Shown piece after piece: positions 35,702 to 47,140 of a DNA stretch of 64,000 bases; the first letter of the stretch is position 1; every line of letters begins with the position of its first letter. Below the pieces are notes generated by a model. It was not told the origin of the DNA and searched no databases. It was given only the letters and a program-made list of their open reading frames with translations. The DNA comes from Chrysoperla carnea (lineage: Eukaryota > Arthropoda > Insecta > Neuroptera > Chrysopidae). The DNA lies in NCBI RefSeq assembly GCF_905475395.1, contig NC_058339.1, forward strand, positions 45,331,172 to 45,395,171, read 5' to 3'. The translations under genes and the position numbers were made by a program.

Positions 35702-36841
35702 TCAAGGATTATTAATATTACCCAAAAATAAAGTAATATTTGTTATATTTTGCTTTAACAAAAAGAAAAATGGCCTATTGGCAAGAAATACTTTGGAAGG
35801 TTCTAGTTCCGGAGAATTTAACTTGGAAAACTTAATTGCTGTTGAAACAGCAGCTTCAGTACCTTCTTCATTAACATCCATACAGCATTTCTGAACCACT
35901 TTACTGATTGCAATATTTTTTATACTGCTTTCTGGATCAATTAATCCAGTAAAATCTGCTTCATTACTAAATGCAGTTTCCATTCCCATTTCTTGCAATA
36001 GGGTTGTAAAATCAGTAAAGCTTTCAATTTTAAATTTGGGAATAGTTACATCAATTTCAACTTCTGATTTTTGTTTATTCTGATAATCTGATGGGAATAT
36101 ATCTTCTAACGTTGGAAGTTCATTAGTATCTTCTGGTAAAGTAATAACCAGACTGTATTCTTCACCTTTGTAAGGTATTTCAAGAATTTTTACACCTCTA
36201 TCCTCATAATAAGTATAGTAGTCTTTACAATGAATTGCAGGCACTTCAATGCTTTCTTCTGGCGTTAAATAAAATTGCATTGGATTTGTAGCTTCAAATT
36301 CTTTTGCCCATTTTCCATTAAAGTAAAGAGTATTTACAAGCACAATTTCAGTGTCGGCATCTAGGTTTTCTAGGACTGAAGCAATTTTTTTTTCTGTTTT
36401 TTGTGCAACACAACTATTTATTTTACCCAATGATGCTTTCTTTTTCATATCAACGTATTCAGTTTCTGAATCAATATATTTAATCGCTGTTTGTTGAAAT
36501 TTGTCACTTAGTTTTACTTTGTTATCGATAAAAATCTTATTTGCTATTGTTAAAATAACATTTGATGATTTTAATTGTGATATAAGGTCTAAAAAGTTAT
36601 TTGATACTTGACTTGGATCATGTGAAAGCTGTAACACTGTACTCATTTCTTCCGCTGTAGCACCTTTTGCTCCAACAAAAGCTAAAGCTAACATAATTTT
36701 CACTGATAGGGGACTAAATAATATATTCTCGGGTATGTTAGGTGACTCTTCTAGAGATGCCTTTCTAAGCTTTTTATAAACACTATAGCCAAAGTTGAAG
36801 TTTGCTTCAACCACAGACGCAATATCTTCATTAGATGTCAT
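35702..36841 (-). CDS. serpin, intact, uninterrupted coding region
   Basis: A serine protease inhibitor fold of 379 residues, the usual core length. Visible family features are NILFSPLSV (39-47), FNGKW with the breach Trp178, the hinge EEGTEAAVSTA (325-335) with small residues that allow loop insertion as in inhibitory serpins, RPFFFLL (356-362) and the C-terminal FLGNINNP. Counting from the hinge, P1 is Leu341 with Lys340 at P2, which suggests chymotrypsin- or elastase-like targets, but the loop is several residues longer than in alpha1-antitrypsin and P1 is uncertain. The start is the first in-frame ATG; an open GTG-led frame extends upstream. The N-terminus is hydrophilic with no signal peptide, so the protein is intracellular unless an upstream exon supplies one. 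A weak acceptor (CTAGCAG) lies 24 nt before the ATG. The commonly aromatic position in the IN.WV motif is Cys144. Confidence 0.93.
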   Translation of the reverse strand: MTSNEDIASVVEANFNFGYSVYKKLRKASLEESPNIPENILFSPLSVKIMLALAFVGAKGATAEEMSTVLQLSHDPSQVSNNFLDLISQLKSSNVILTIANKIFIDNKVKLSDKFQQTAIKYIDSETEYVDMKKKASLGKINSCVAQKTEKKIASVLENLDADTEIVLVNTLYFNGKWAKEFEATNPMQFYLTPEESIEVPAIHCKDYYTYYEDRGVKILEIPYKGEEYSLVITLPEDTNELPTLEDIFPSDYQNKQKSEVEIDVTIPKFKIESFTDFTTLLQEMGMETAFSNEADFTGLIDPESSIKNIAISKVVQKCCMDVNEEGTEAAVSTAIKFSKLNSPELEPSKVFLANRPFFFLLKQNITNITLFLGNINNP

Positions 36842-37296
36842 TTTCACTGTATAGTTTGATTTCACTGCTAGTTGTATGACATAATACCCATTGAATTATA
36901 TGTTTGTAGCATGTCAGAAATATTAAAATCTTACTAAAAATTTGGAAAATGTAAACTTCTAAATAATTGTAAAATGTCATTATGTTGCTTGTATTTGGTA
37001 AAAATCATAGCTTGCTTAGTATATAGTCTTAAAGCGCAATTCCACAGAGGCAACACTGAACGACATGTGACACAAAATTTAATTAAATGTCGCATGCGAA
37101 ATTTTTGACACATCTATGACTTTAACTTTAAGCATTTTTTATATCCACTAACGAATCTAAAATCTTAGATTTTTGAACAAAAATAGAGAAATTAACTATT
37201 GTAAGCTCGCCCACTAAAATAATTATGTGCACCTAAATACGAATTTTTTCACCAGTTGACAATTTCCAAAATAACGAATTTTACTTTTTTTTTGTT

Positions 37297-37680
37297 TAAG
37301 GTATACTAAGTTTAGTCCCAAGTTTGTAACGCTTAAAAATATTGATGCTACGCACAAAATTTTGGTATAGGTGTTCATAAAATCACCTAATTAGTCCATT
37401 TTCGTTTGTCCGTCCGTCTGTCAACTCGATAACTCAAAAACGAAAAAAGATATGAAGCTGAAATTTTTACAGCGCACTCAGGTCGTAAAAAGTCAGGTCG
37501 AGTTTGTAAATGAGCAACATAGGTCATTTGGGTCTTGGGTCCGTAGGACCCATCTTGTAAACCGTTAGAGATAGAACAAAAGTTTAAATGTAAAAAATGT
37601 TCCTTATAAAAAACAAAACAACTTTTGACTGATAAATTTTTTCCTAAACATCACCGTTCACCCGTGAGGGCGCAAATTAG
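37297..37680 (+). repeat. dispersed repeat, GGTATACTAAGTTTAGTCCC family, longest copy
   Basis: It begins AAGGTATACTAAGTTTAGTC, then GTTTGTAACGCTTAAAAATA, TTGATGCTACG, TTTTGGTATAGGTGTTCATA and AAATCACCTAATTAGTCC, with short pyrimidine repeats GTCCGTCCGTC. Related copies are at 50641-50765 and 58165-58345, with a fragment near 30412. The downstream part has GGTCTTGGGTCCGTAGGACC. It has no intact coding frame; I do not know the element's class. Confidence 0.75.
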
Positions 37681-37689
37681 GCATAAACT

Positions 37690-37990
37690 GTATAGTATGT
37701 ATTATATGGGAATATCAGTTATATTAGTTGTGTATGTGTGACATGTGTGTATGTGTAATGTGACAGAGTAATCAACACTGTTTATACATGGTATTTCAAG
37801 AATTAACTCAGTCAATTGTTGTTTTTACTTGTTTTTTGTTCATGTGTGCATTGGAAGACTATAATATCGTGATTGTTTGTAGGCCTATTAAAAAAACCAA
37901 AACCCGTCCAGTAGTTTACATTACGAATTTGATAGTCGAGGCCAATTAAAATTTACACCGACTCATGTAAACTACTGGACTTGTTTCTTT
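37690..37990 (-). repeat. dispersed repeat and adjoining 15-bp palindrome
   Basis: 37760-37850 is the reverse complement of the repeat at 8665-8730 (AATCAACACTGTTTATACAT, GGTATTTCAAGAATTAACTC, AGTCAATTGTTG). Next to it, GTCCAGTAGTTTACA (37906-37920) and its exact reverse complement (37966-37980) enclose 45 nt. The two may belong to one element. Confidence 0.65.
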
Positions 37991-38496
37991 CTTATCAGAC
38001 TTTAATTAACGCAGGCGGGTTTTTAATTTTTTAAATTATTAATTTTATTTATCGTTGCAAAATAAATAAAGCCACTCACAGTTTAAAACAACGAAACTTC
38101 TATCTGCTTTATCTCTTCTAAAGTCAGTATTCTGGAACCGTAGAAAATAAATGATTATGTAATAACTTATAGATGGTATCATCTTACTGTACAATCCTGT
38201 ATTATAAATGTACATATAATCATTGAAAATGAATATTTATTGGATTTATGGTGTTATGTTTACTAATATTGTATAAACAAAGTTGAAACCCCCAAGTAGT
38301 CCCAAATGTAATAAGTACGTCATGTTTTGTAAAGAAAGTGGTTCATGCTTTGCTATTTCTATACTGTACTTGGTACTTGGTTCATAGATACACATGAATA
38401 AATGAAAATCGAGGTCATAAATACAGACACCATACGGTATAATAAATAACATTACAACATATAGTATATAGTATAGTTACTTCTTGCAAAATAACA

Positions 38497-38613
38497 TAGA
38501 GTTCTATCAAAACTAAGTGGCACCGTGCAAGAGAGACTGTATGATGTATATGTATGTGCACTCGTATCTATACTCTCTCTTGTTCAGTGCCACTTAGTTT
38601 TGATAGAACTCTA
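38497..38613. mobile_element. short palindromic MITE
   Basis: The arms are about 40 bp. TAGAGTTCTATCAAAACTAA on the left (from 38497) is exactly mirrored on the right (to 38613) for 27 bp including GTGGCAC. The arms then continue with mismatches to the GAGAGA/TCTCTC blocks. The loop has TATGATGTATATGTATGTG. Non-coding; no clear target duplication. Confidence 0.85.
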
Positions 38614-38799
38614 CATATTACAACTATAGTGTAATAAGTAAGCCAATTACTAGAGAAAGGTTAGCAAATGATGAGTCTTTTACACAGTAAAACAATTACT
38701 TGGATTGGAGTAAAAGCGTTTACTTTCCTCTCGATCGTCTTACGACAGATAATATTTTCTCGGTACTCCAAACATCTGAGGGTTTCACTTCGGAATCTA
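38614..38799. other. spacer between two inverted-repeat elements
   Basis: No gene or repeat was recognised in this short segment. Confidence 0.4.
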
Positions 38800-39511
38800 T
38801 GGGATTAAGCTGAATTTTTGTACAAACCATTATTTTGCTCGTATAAATTTTGTCCCAAAATTCAAATATGGTCACGCCCACTCTTAGATATTCAAGTTCA
38901 AAGGTCGCAAAAATCAGTTTTTTTATAATATCTCGTTTCCTTTGCCTTCCTGTTTCCTTATTTACTGTAAAAGTTGTAGAAGATAAAATTCTCTACATTT
39001 TTTTTTATACTTTGAGCCGTTTTTGTAAAATGGAGGCGCAGAAGATAGAGCGCTCAGCTTAACGTACTTTAGTACTGGGTCAATATTTATAAATATATAA
39101 GGTATAGACATGGTCAATCGTACATCCCAGTCTATTATACGGTTTTTGTACTAAATTATTCATTTAATACTACTTACATAATTATTCAATACCTTATACT
39201 TATAAATAATATTGATCCTGTACCAAGGTACGTATAGCCGATCTTCTGCATCTTCTATTTCAAAAACGGGCCAACGTATCAACAAAAGTTTCAGACAAAA
39301 TTTGTAGATAATTTTATCCTCTAGAACTTTTATAGTAAATGCTAATACGATTGAATGCAAAGTAAACCATATATTCTCAACAACAAAAAACTGATTTTCG
39401 CTATCTTTGACCTTGAGTATCAAAAGACACCCACACATGACCCTATGTGACTCTTCAGACAACATTTTTAGTATCAAAGTAAATGTTTGTACAAAAATTC
39501 AGCTTTTTCCC
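38800..39511. mobile_element. 0.7-kb inverted repeat (foldback element)
   Basis: The left arm (about 38800-39108) and right arm (about 39186-39511) are diverged reverse complements over some 300 bp. The outer ends share AAGCTGAATTTTTGTACAAA. Inner anchors include AAAATCAGTTTTTT, TTTACT.TAAAAGTT, GATAAAATT.TCTAC, GCAGAAGAT and GGTCAATATT or GATCAATATT. Open frames on the two strands (38850-39062 plus, 39160-39477 minus) resemble each other (FT.KV.EDKI.Y) because they read the same repeat arm. Neither is a gene. Confidence 0.85.
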
Positions 39512-40899
39512 GTTAAGTCAAACAAGTATTTGATGTCTAAAACTAATACCTTAAATTTTCAGAAAAGTATCTTGTAAATAAAAAAAATAAGTGCTACATT
39601 TATAATTTATAAGGTACGGAAGGAAAATAGTTCCTATCGGGTGTCCCACGACATTTCTCGTTCCTTTGTTATGGTATGTTACTTCTATTACTACAGTTTT
39701 ATGTGGCAGGTGGCTCAATAGGCATCAACTCAATTTAGAAAGAATCACAATTAATCGAACAATCTCTACCAATATTTATTAGACTAGTGACTGCCATATA
39801 GCTGCTCTAGCTAGTATTTATATATCAATATGTATAGATATAACTTTTGCTAGCAATATAGTAACTGTATATAGAGTAATACATATAGAGTATAAAGTGA
39901 TCTATCTTTGAAAACCTTTATACGATCGAGTGTAAAATGTTCAATTTATGCATATAGTGTTAACTATCATATCAGGAGAGGTACATTATTGTAAGGCCTT
40001 TGTGTATACATTATTAAATATATTACTTATAGATAGTGTGCATTTTAGTCGAAAAAAGTATAAAAATTGTGTGTGTTTTCTCTAACCAGAATAGTGAATG
40101 AATATGGTTTTTTACCATATTAGAAAAATCGAATTGTACCTTTATACGCAGAAGAAAAATAATATGCGTACAATATATATAAAAGTCGAAAATAGTATCT
40201 TTATCAACAATGGAATTTTTTTTATGCAGCGATAATCTTCCTTGGTTTAGTCAATTTTAAATAGCTTCATTTACAGGATTCACTCTCAAATGATAACAAT
40301 TCTTATTAGTTAAATGATAATTTTGAAAAGGGTAAATTTAATACTAAGGTAAAATAAAAGTCAATTTCCGATTATAATCGTATTTACACTACTAGATTAT
40401 AAAAAAACAAATTCCTCTCTTCTTTCCGCGGCATATAAGATATCAGCCAATTCATTTGTTTCGAGATACAAACTTTTCATTATTAGGGTTGGCTGACAAA
40501 ATCTAACTATGGGCATGTTAAATAAACAAGAAAAATGGAAAATTTATTTAACAACGAAAGAGGAATCGTCTCAGTGGGATGAAGTAAGCATATGGTTGAT
40601 AATATACATTTTGTACTATTTTTTAATGGTGGCTGATGCAAAACAAGACAAGAAAATTTATTTTTATATTTATTTTTGTCATACTAAAAACAAACGACTG
40701 CTCACGACTGTTTATATCCACTCCGAAGTATTATTGGGCCAATAGAAGTTCTAGTTACCGAGATCAAAAGATAACCGGTTTGACCTGCATACATGGTTTT
40801 ATCCCCCTTTTCCCTATTTATTTTTAAGTTATATAATAATCTGGGTTATCAATAACATTTTATATTTTCAAAAATATGATCATTCGAAAAAAAAAAAAT
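39512..40899. other. AT-rich stretch without a supported gene
   Basis: No coding or RNA gene was recognised. Overlapping frames at 40509-40827 have no domain signal. Confidence 0.4.
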
Positions 40900-41255
40900 T
40901 GCCGGTCATGGGGATTATCGACGGAAGTGAAAACTTAAAACTTTAGAATAATTGGCTGAAGCCTTCGAACTCGCTGCGCTCGCATGTAACTCTAATACAT
41001 ATCTACTCACAATAGGTGAATAATAATAAAAATTACCTAAATACTATTCAAATTTCTGTTCACAATTCTAGATAAATATGGTGGGAGCGCAAATAAATAC
41101 ATTTGAATAGTAGAAGATTGTAATGTAATATAATATTTAAATGGTGTCGAACCCTCAAAAAAATTTTGTAGTGACACATAATCACACACACAAAATTTCA
41201 TCAAAATCGGTGCATCCGTTTGGGAGGAGTTAAATTACAAACAATCATGACGCGA
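40900..41255 (+). repeat. decayed retroelement fragment
   Basis: It contains CGAACTCGCTGCGCTCGCAT, then TGGTGGGAGCGCAAATAAAT and AATGGTGTCGAACCCTC, and the tail phrase AAAATTTCATCAAAATCGGT with GCATCCGTTTGGGAGGAGTT. These phrases are typical of insect LINE-type 3' regions. Non-coding. Confidence 0.55.
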
Positions 41256-44179
41256 GATCCATGATTTTTGTTCACTCAAAAAGTTTCAAGGTGCCAAAAG
41301 AAGTTCTCATTCAAAAATTTTAGGAACTACTTTAAAGAACGTAACCTAGTCTATATACACAAGCGAATCTCATCAAAAGTTTTATATTGCCACGAAAAGA
41401 GATGAGTTTTTTTGCAATTTTATACTATTTTAACTTTTTGTGAATGTAAGATTCCTTCCTGAATGTTTGACTGAAACTGTGAAATCGCAAGATGTTTGTT
41501 AATTAAGAGATTTATGGAAAATTAACAAAAAGTGTCTTTTGTGCAGAGGCACTTGAATAGAAGCTCCAGCACAACAGCCTCTGAAGTTTTCAACCTTTAT
41601 AATATATTTAGTCAAAATGTACACTCTTTAACCTTGAACGTTATTACAGGTTTAAAAAGAAAAGTGAAATTGGAAGAAAAAAGTATATTATTTAAGGAAC
41701 TTGTTTAATTTTGTTCAGTTTTATGAATCTTCTAGGGTGTGGTATAAATTCATGATTGTTCGATGCATTATATGTGATAGTTTTTATACGAATAGTAACT
41801 GTACAACTTCTATATGCAATTTCTCAATGAAAATTGCTTTTTTAATGTATGTGAAAATTGTCTTACGATATTAAAAGTTCAATTGATGTATATTAAATAT
41901 AAGTACGTGTGCCACTATTAGATACTGTACACCAGATAAAGGTAACTTGGTAAGTATGCTACACAATTTAATTATATTCGAATATCAAGTTAATATCATT
42001 AAATTTCTTTTTTTAATACTTTTTTATTGATACTTTATGTAATAAAATATATGCCAATACGGTTCTTTTTCATATAAAATTGCATTAATGTCGAAAAGTA
42101 TATAAAATGATATCGTGATACTTGTTTAGAATAAAAATGTTATGTTCTAGAAGTCTAGAGCAAGAGAATTATTATATTTTAAAATTATTTTTTTATCGTC
42201 CCATGGACCATTAACAGAGCCGTAAGGTATAAATATTAAGAAATAAGTAAGTAAGGAATCCAGGGAACGTCAATCTTCTCGGGGGTGGAAAAATTGATGC
42301 TAAAAATCACGATATGAAAAGTCGAAAAAGCGGCAAGCATGAATTTTAGTTCCCGTGGTAAATTCATCAGCTTTTGTGCTGAATAAAACATAAAAAGAAA
42401 AACTCCGTCAATTTTGATGCAAATGACTTGAAACTTTTTTCATTTTAATGGTTTTTTATAGTACTTTAAAAAGTGTACGATGTACTTTTTTCAAAAAACG
42501 TCCAATTTTTCTATTATTTGACGTTAAATACTCCGAATTACAATCGCCAATAACTCGAAAAGTATTGACTTTCCGAAATATGTTCCAATGACACTTTTTG
42601 CTTATAATTCATTCCTATATCGATTAACTACCACTTACCCCTGGGCAAGATCGCACAAATTTTTGTTTTTAACTTCTTTAAGTAAGCTTTAAACAATGCA
42701 GTCGCGCATTTTTTATAAAGATTCATTGACTGTTATTTGATTCCGAGGTATAAATCTTACAAATCTTCATTACATATTTTAAGTTCGGAATTCTACCTGC
42801 AAAGTTTAGATGCTTACGAAAGCATTTTCATACATAAGACTATCAACTGGGATTAAGTTCCTATACCTGACTCTGAATTGATAAAATGGACAACTGTAAA
42901 AAGTAAAGCCACAAAACAATTCTCGTCTGTTAAACCGAAATTGGATCTGCTTCACAAGCGATACTTATTTTTAATTCAACTCAGAGATATTAATTACGAT
43001 CGATAAAATAATTTTTCGTATCTACTAAATAATTTGTTGTGAATTGTTACAAAAAGTTTGGTGATCATGGAAATTTTTTTTTTCGATTTTGTGATAATTT
43101 TTGTATTTTTATTTTATTTTTGAAAGTGTTACTGACTTACTGTAATTGTAGGTAATGTTTTACATGTTTATTTTAAACTTCGCAAAGAATGTTTGTAATG
43201 TGTTACATGAATAAATTTAGCTACTGACAATGGTTGCGTTGCACTATCGAAATTTAATGAAATGTAAGTCTCTTTCTCAAGAAGTTTCTAGTTTGAAGTA
43301 GAAGTTTTTGAGGCAAACTACAAGAAAAAAGGAATTTTAGAATGCTGTAATTATAGGGCGTGGTGCCTATTTTCCCGTTTTTGACTTGGGCAGGGACTGA
43401 AAAATACATCACTTTTTACTGAAACATTTCAATTAATTTTCGAAAAAGCCAAACTAATAATAAATGAATTAGAAAAAATTTGCTGTAAGGTGATGGATTG
43501 CCAGAGAGCATCCTCTTCAGTTTTCTGGCTCGAAAGGAGATAAAAATCACTTTTCACTAAAATTAACTAAAACTTGCGAAGGTTTTGGGAGCGTTACTTA
43601 TCGAAAAATTATTATTTTTTTCATTACCTACTCCAAAAGTTACGGTTTTTTGACTGTGCAATACTACGGAATCGCATAGTAAAAACTAGCATCGATAGAC
43701 AATTTTCAAATGGCTTCTAAGTTTAAATAAAGATTTGATTTTGTTATGAGAGTAAATTTATTTTTTATATCATTATTTTCATAAAGACAATAAAAATAAT
43801 AATACAAAATAAGATTTATTTGATGTAAGAATGTCATTTTATTATATGTAGATGATTTATATATTCAAATTTACAAATGATATTGACATATGTCATAATG
43901 TCATATAAATACTTTTCTTTTGTATTTGAAAATTGAAAAGAATTACATTATAATGCTACTCATATCTGCCGTCTTAAAATCTTTAAGCATGACAACCTTT
44001 GTCATTGTTCTTTGCTTTTGACTGACAATTTGTTTCGTGCAGAATCGAATTTAAAGCTGCAAAATAAAATGTTTGTAACTTTTGTAAAATTTTCACAGCA
44101 ATTATTAATTTTTTTATACTTATTTAGAGTTTTTTCATAATTATTTCATTATTAATACATAAAAGTTCGTGTTTGTTCG
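41256..44179. other. AT-rich stretch without a supported gene
   Basis: No gene, RNA or strong repeat structure was recognised on either strand. Confidence 0.4.
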
Positions 44180-44660
44180 AATATAAACAAGTAACTCAAG
44201 AACGGTTCGACCAATTTTCATTTGATTTTTTGTATTTGTCTTTGTCCCGAATAGCAGAATGTCTATCATAAAGAAAATCACGCTCTTCCCTCGCCCAAGG
44301 AGGGGGGGCAGAAGGGGTAACTTTTTTTTATGAAAATACGTCTTTTTTGAATTGACTACTTTAAAACATTAAAAAAAATTTGCCATTAGAATGCTAAATT
44401 GTCAGCGGATATAATTTCTAAAAGAGTTCCGTTCTAAAAAGTTAAAAGCCATGATATTGTGAACAAAAGGGGGAGATATCGCGCGATGGTCTTTAATGAC
44501 AATTAGGGTTTTAGGGTTTCGCATCAAAAACTAAAAATGAATTGTATACGAGCGCAGCGAGCTGCACTGCCGGGCAAAGCGAAACCAAGCATAGTATGGC
44601 TGCTTATGAACTGGAGCTGCATGCGAGTGCTGTGAGCTCCATGAGGCAGGTCTAATAGTA
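44180..44660 (+). repeat. dispersed repeat, GC-richer 3' end
   Basis: It starts CAAGTAACTCAAGAACGGTT, then CGACCAATTTTCATTTGATT and TTTGTCCCGAATAGCAGAAT, and ends with GAGCGCAGCGAGCTGCACTG and GGAGCTGCATGCGAGTGCTG. The first phrases match the reverse complement of 47030-47110 (CAAGAACGGCTGAATCGATT, CCCCGAATAGCA). The minus-strand frame at 44524-44931 crosses it and is not a gene. Confidence 0.6.
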
Positions 44661-45693
44661 ACGGGTGACTAATAGATATATGATAATTTTTTTCTTCCTC
44701 CTTCCTCAAACTCTTATCAAAAAACTTTGATGGTCGAAAAATAGTTTTTGATCGAATTTCAAAAATGAAAATGAATTTTTTCATTATATTACTTCCAATT
44801 GTTGTAAACAAAGTCTTTGAAACATAATCGAATTTTAAAATCACACTATTATTTATTTTTTGTAAAAATGAATCTTCTGCAAGTCGAAGTGAATGCTTGG
44901 TTGGATGATTACCTTTTCTTAAAGCATCCAATAAACATGTTGTATTTGGAAAAGACAGTTTCTATGATCCAAGCTTTTCTTTAATTTAATAATCTAAGCT
45001 TTTCGTTAGTTTAAAATATTCGAAGAAAAAAAGGTTTTTACGGCCTAGTTTGTGAGTGAAAAGGAACTTTAAATCCTCCTTACTCTACCTTTAAATCCGA
45101 ATTACGATTTATTTTTTTTTTTTTGGGTTTTTCAGTTCTTTAATTTATCTGAAATATTTCCTAGAAGGGAAAATTAATCCGTCCTTATCCTCTTTAGGGA
45201 AAAATAATCCGTATTGAACCTTGAACCTAGTCTTTCGATGATGTTTATAAATCAGTAAATGTTCATAACAAACAAAAACAGATCTGCCCTCCAAACAGAA
45301 AAATTTGGAACCTGAACCATTTTCTCCAGAAATGTATTGAATTCCTTCATTATCCTGCAAACTAAGTATTCAAGAGTATCGTTGATTTGATAAATTGTGT
45401 AATCATTTTTTTACTTAAAAGAGGGATCAATAAAATGCTAAATCAAATTTATAATGAAGTGGAGATTGAAGATCACATTTTTTAATTTCAAGTTTCTTCC
45501 CTCAGTTTCGAGATAGAGAGAATCATTATCATATTTTATTACTTTTTGTTTTTTGTTTACTTTCAATCATGTATACGATATTTATTTACATCATGGTCTC
45601 TCGATTATAATTGATGATTTTTAATATGATACATACAGGGTAAACTAAATATTGATAAATATCTTGTCTAGTAATCTTAATTAAAGAGAATTG

Positions 45694-45701
45694 AAAAAAA
45701 A
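45694..45701 (-). terminator. T8 RNA polymerase III terminator
   Basis: A run of eight T on the minus strand starts 3 nt after the tRNA-like sequence. Four or more T is enough to stop RNA polymerase III, so this is the expected end of its transcript. Confidence 0.5.
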
Positions 45702-45703
45702 TA

Positions 45704-45775
45704 CACTCGAACCAGGGCTCGACCCTGGACTTCTTGGATTCATGTCAAGTACCCTGCCAATTAGGCTATTCGAGT
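45704..45775 (-). tRNA. tRNA-like gene or tRNA pseudogene
   Basis: On the minus strand the 72 nt fold into a full cloverleaf. The acceptor stem ACTCGAA/TTCGAGT has 7 perfect pairs. The D stem is GCCT/GGGT with G-U pairs and a GG in its loop. The anticodon stem is CTTGA/CCAAG with one A-C mismatch. There is a 4-nt variable region, and the T stem CCAGG/CCTGG has 5 pairs around GTCGAGC. The A box TAGCCTAATTGG fits TRGCNNARYNGG exactly, and the B box GGGTCGAGCCC is one base off. Eight T residues follow (45694-45701). The anticodon loop CATGAAT has A instead of the invariant T at position 33 and would read TGA, which does not suit a short variable arm. This points to a pseudogene, a SINE head or a tRNA-like RNA. 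Confidence 0.5.
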
Positions 45776-46739
45776 TCTAGACACAGAGTGCAATTTTTCA
45801 ATTCATTGAATTTTTATTTTTACTTTGTTTATTCACTTATTTATTATTATTACCTTCTTGTTTTTTGTTTACTTTTATTATATTTAATTTTTTATCATAT
45901 TTCTTTACTATTAAAATTTGTTTAAACTATCTACGAAAGAATTTTTTCCGAATTCATGCTTTGGATAAAGAAGTAAATTCTTAATTTAGTATTTATTGAA
46001 GCCTAGAAGTGTATAGACGACCTCAAGGTAAAATATTTTCTGGTATACAGTGAAAATATATTTGCACAAAGAGTTTATCACATAATATTTGATTTCAATG
46101 CGCATAATAACAAACGATATTTGAGAGAGAGTAAGTATTGCTTTTTCATAGTTTACATAGTTTAATCCTATCGTTTTCAAATCGATTCAGAAATCTGATA
46201 CAGACGAAAATAGTTTTATTAAAGTTGACATTTGTTTTAGTCGAGGTTGTTTATATAGAGAATGAACTTTAGGTAAGACATCGAAAATTAAATAAAATGT
46301 TTCTAATGTTGTTCATAAAAAAACTTCCTTAAATTCTTTAGTATGATGGACATTTAAAGTATAGAAACTGATAGTATAAGAGCTCATTACAAAAAATGGC
46401 ACCCCTTCGAACAAAAACTCAAAATTATAAAGTGAAAATGGCTGAAAACATTTTTTGCCCGACAAGTTAACATTTCTTAATTTTTCTACTTTCTTACTAC
46501 ATAAAAATTTGTCTGACTGACTTCATGTTACAGCTTCATTTTCTGCGTATTCAAAACTTCAAATTTAGTAACAAAATTGTTAACCAGAAAAATTGCTTGT
46601 AACAGATAGAATATATCTTAAACTTTAATAAAAAATAAAAAACATTTACTTTTTAAGGATTTTATGCATTAGTCGGTCAGAATTACCAACGGATTAAAAT
46701 TAAAATCCATTGAAGATTATTTATATTATTACTTCACCA
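45776..46739. other. AT-rich stretch, nothing identified
   Basis: No coding or RNA gene was recognised. Confidence 0.4.
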
Positions 46740-47140
46740 AATACACCCGCAGTTACGCACCCGCTTCGCTTGGCAATTTCAACTTTATAAACAAAGACTA
46801 CCGCGCTATAAAGTCTTCCCTTCCGTTCCTTCACTTGTTACCCCTTTTGTTCACAATTGCATTAAAATTTTTAAAATTTAGTTTTAATTTTTGGTTGCGG
46901 AACGTTAGTTTTTTCGAAAATACAATATAGTGCATGTTATTTTCTGACAATGTAGCATTCTACATGCGAAATAATTTTTAAAATCGGTTAAGTAGTCGAT
47001 TCTAAATGACCAAGTTTTATAAAATTTTTGTTTTGCTATTCGGGGCGAAGACGAATCAAACAATAAACCGGAGATCATTAAAATCGATTCAGCCGTTCTT
47101 GCGTTAAATGAAATAAATGATGTATCTAACCCAACTTTGT
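46740..47140 (-). repeat. dispersed repeat, inverted relative to 44180-44660
   Basis: On the minus strand it reads CAAGAACGGCTGAATCGATT, then TTTGATTCGTCTTCGCCCCG and AATAGCA, and ends with GCCAAGCGAAGCGGGTGCG. It shares its head with 44180-44660 and its GC-rich end with 18065-18180. Together they are an interspersed family present at least three times in the window. Confidence 0.6.

Noticed and set aside
36842..36865. Upstream extension of the serpin
   Set aside because: It begins with GTG. No in-frame ATG occurs before the stop further upstream, so I start at 36841.
45704..45775. Functional serine tRNA (TGA anticodon)
   Set aside because: Serine tRNAs have a long variable arm, and this sequence has a 4-nt one. 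Position 33 is also not T.
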